Origin: Patagioenas fasciata
Taxonomy: Eukaryota; Chordata; Aves; Columbiformes; Columbidae
Length of the DNA: 64,000 nt
Assembly (NCBI RefSeq): GCF_037038585.1
Contig: NC_092520.1
Span: forward strand, 56,696,501-56,760,500
Direction: 5' to 3'
The notes under the pieces were generated by a model. It was not told where the DNA came from, did not search any database, and was given only the letters and a program-made list of their open reading frames with translations. A program made the translations under genes and the position numbers. Positions 62,752 through 64,000 of this stretch are shown here, one piece after another (position 1 is the stretch's first letter; every line of letters begins with the position of its first letter).

Positions 62752-63774
62752 TCATTTGCTCACCTGGATGACGGCCGGAATCTGTTTGCTTATCTCACAG
62801 CTTACTTCGGGACCAGGTGGTTTCTGACTTGTGTACGATTTCTGTTTCTTCCCTCTCCTGTTCTTGTGCCTGCTTTGCTGCACAACAGGCTCCCTCTTTT
62901 GATTCTCCCTCTTGCGATTCTCCCTCTTGCTCTCAGGAGAAGCTTCTTCCACCCTCATTAAATGAGTTGACTTCTCCATTCTTTCTTCTTGATTATTGGG
63001 ATCACCGATATATTAATAGTTGAGGGTTCTGAGTAGTGCTTGGTAGGCATATGCCAGGCTCTGGCACAGGGAGATAAGTTGTGTCTCTGGTGTAGCCAAC
63101 GCATCTTTTTTTTTTTTCCAAAGATTTTATCATTTCATCAAGATCCTGCACTTGTTTGAGGGTGAAGTCCCAGACTCGGTGCAGAAAACCTAGAAATGAC
63201 AACCCTTCTCATATTCTCACACATGCCTTGCTACTCATAACCATGCTGCCTTGGGACACAGCCCTGTGCGATGTTCCTAAAGAGTTAGTTAACCTTAGGG
63301 AAAGCTGAAAACATGTTCTTGAGACATGTTAACAGGAGTAGTTTGGTTACCCAAGGATGTTCAAGATACTGAAGAGTTATTGTAAAAAGGGAGAAAACAT
63401 CTATGCTGCAGGGGTAATTGCTAATTGTCTTCATGAGATGGTTCTTAAAGTAAAAGGAAGGCAACAATGTAGGGCCCAGACACCAGATTAGGCTCAAGGC
63501 CAATGCTTTTACCATAGTTCTCCGAGGCGAAACACAACAAAGTGCTACACTGCACAGCAAATGGCAAAAGTCAAATACAGCATTTAACAAGCTCTCAAAT
63601 TCAATCTACGGCAATAAAAGGGGAGCATGGCATTGATCAGATAAACCAATGCCAAGAACAAGTAAATCAACATTGCAACCAGCAACTGTGGAACATAATA
63701 ATTATGAAGTTCCCTCTTACACATGGAGGTCAAATCTGTTATCTCAAACCCTTCAAGCCCCACATTGGGTGCCA
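62752..63774 (-). mobile_element. Endogenous retrovirus, 5' leader and PBS (decayed)
   Basis: Reading away from the LTR at the right edge come a primer-binding site (63,757-63,774) and then leader sequence. Short minus-strand frames (63,584-63,817; 63,285-63,590; 63,002-63,202; 62,752-62,979) are separated by stops. The last is rich in Lys, Arg and Glu, partly from a 15-base tandem repeat (about 62,900-62,930), and ends in a donor-like CAG|GTGAGC (exon side 62,764). No gag, pol or env domain is visible, so this is a truncated or only partly included provirus. Confidence 0.6.
63757..63774 (-). other. Retroviral primer-binding site, tRNA-Lys type
   Basis: The 18 bases on the minus strand read TGGCACCCAATGTGGGGC. 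They match the Lys1,2-type site used by type-D and related retroviruses (TGGCGCCCAACGTGGGGC) apart from two changes, both at CpG sites, as expected from methylation decay. Confidence 0.8.
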
Positions 63775-63780
63775 AAAAGG

Positions 63781-64000
63781 ACTGTTGTGGTTTAACTTCA
63801 CACAACCACTTGCTCAATCTCCTGCAGCAGGATAGGGAGAGAATCAGAAAAGTACAAGTGAGAAAACTTGTGCTTTAAAATAGAGTTTAATAGGTAAAAA
63901 CAAATTAACAAAACAACAACAACAAAACCCACAAACAAAACCAAAACAAATGATGCAAAAAACCCCAACTGCTCACTGCAAACTTTCTCCACAGTTTAAC
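63781..64000 (-). mobile_element. 5' LTR of the endogenous retrovirus, cut by the window end
   Basis: Same LTR type as 56,013-57,190: TGTTGTGGTTTAA, the AGGGAGAGAATCAGAAAAGT stretch and then A/C-rich sequence. It continues beyond 64,000. Orientation from the adjacent PBS is minus. Confidence 0.85.

Noticed and set aside
62890-62940. Short repeated units considered as a CRISPR-like array
   Set aside because: Contiguous 15-base tandem units without spacers, in avian retroviral leader sequence.
63285-63590. Possible receptor or membrane protein frame
   Set aside because: Hydrophobic, but sits in the decayed retroviral leader with no domain and unclear start.
43000-64000. 3' exons of DOCK9 (human neighbour on the other side)
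   Set aside because: No DOCK-family C-terminal sequence found; the gene must begin beyond the window.

Overview
The window is vertebrate nuclear DNA and almost certainly avian. It carries a dozen 5'-truncated CR1 LINE copies with the usual bird 3' tail (repeats of an ATTCTATG type), and avian-style LTR elements. It holds one intact, intron-rich protein gene. No bacterial, CRISPR, tRNA or rRNA feature was seen. The species cannot be fixed from the sequence alone.

The gene is SLC15A1 (PEPT1), the proton-coupled intestinal and renal di/tripeptide transporter, on the minus strand from 42,593 (start codon) to 14,266 (stop codon). I rebuilt it exon by exon from splice sites and reading frame. There are 23 coding exons, every intron is GT-AG, every phase joins, and the CDS is 2,133 nt encoding 710 residues, against about 708 in human. 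A CpG-rich promoter lies at about 42.38-42.88 kb and a good poly(A) signal at 13,608-13,613. Introns carry a 2-kb CR1 (intron 17), two shorter CR1s (introns 15 and 7), a 63-bp tandem duplication beside a splice donor (intron 6) and a C13/T10 tract just upstream of an acceptor (intron 5).

Left flank, 1-13.58 kb (downstream of the gene): no gene recognised. It holds three antisense CR1 copies, two of them near-identical and about 5.5 kb apart, and one palindromic MITE-like element at 9.38-9.60 kb.

Right flank, 42.9-64 kb (upstream of the gene): no convincing gene. It holds six CR1 copies; a solo LTR (56,013-57,190) with a perfect 5-bp target duplication and a second LTR-like insertion inside it; a CR1 interrupted by a 176-bp hAT-type element (61.6-62.4 kb); and, at the right edge, the 5' end of an endogenous retrovirus on the minus strand with LTR, Lys-type primer-binding site and leader. 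In human the neighbours of SLC15A1 are STK24 and DOCK9; neither is recognisable here, so both presumably lie outside the window.

No undescribed system was found. The most useful points are the complete transporter model, a lysine at the position of human PEPT1 Arg282, and several nested transposon insertions with resolvable boundaries.
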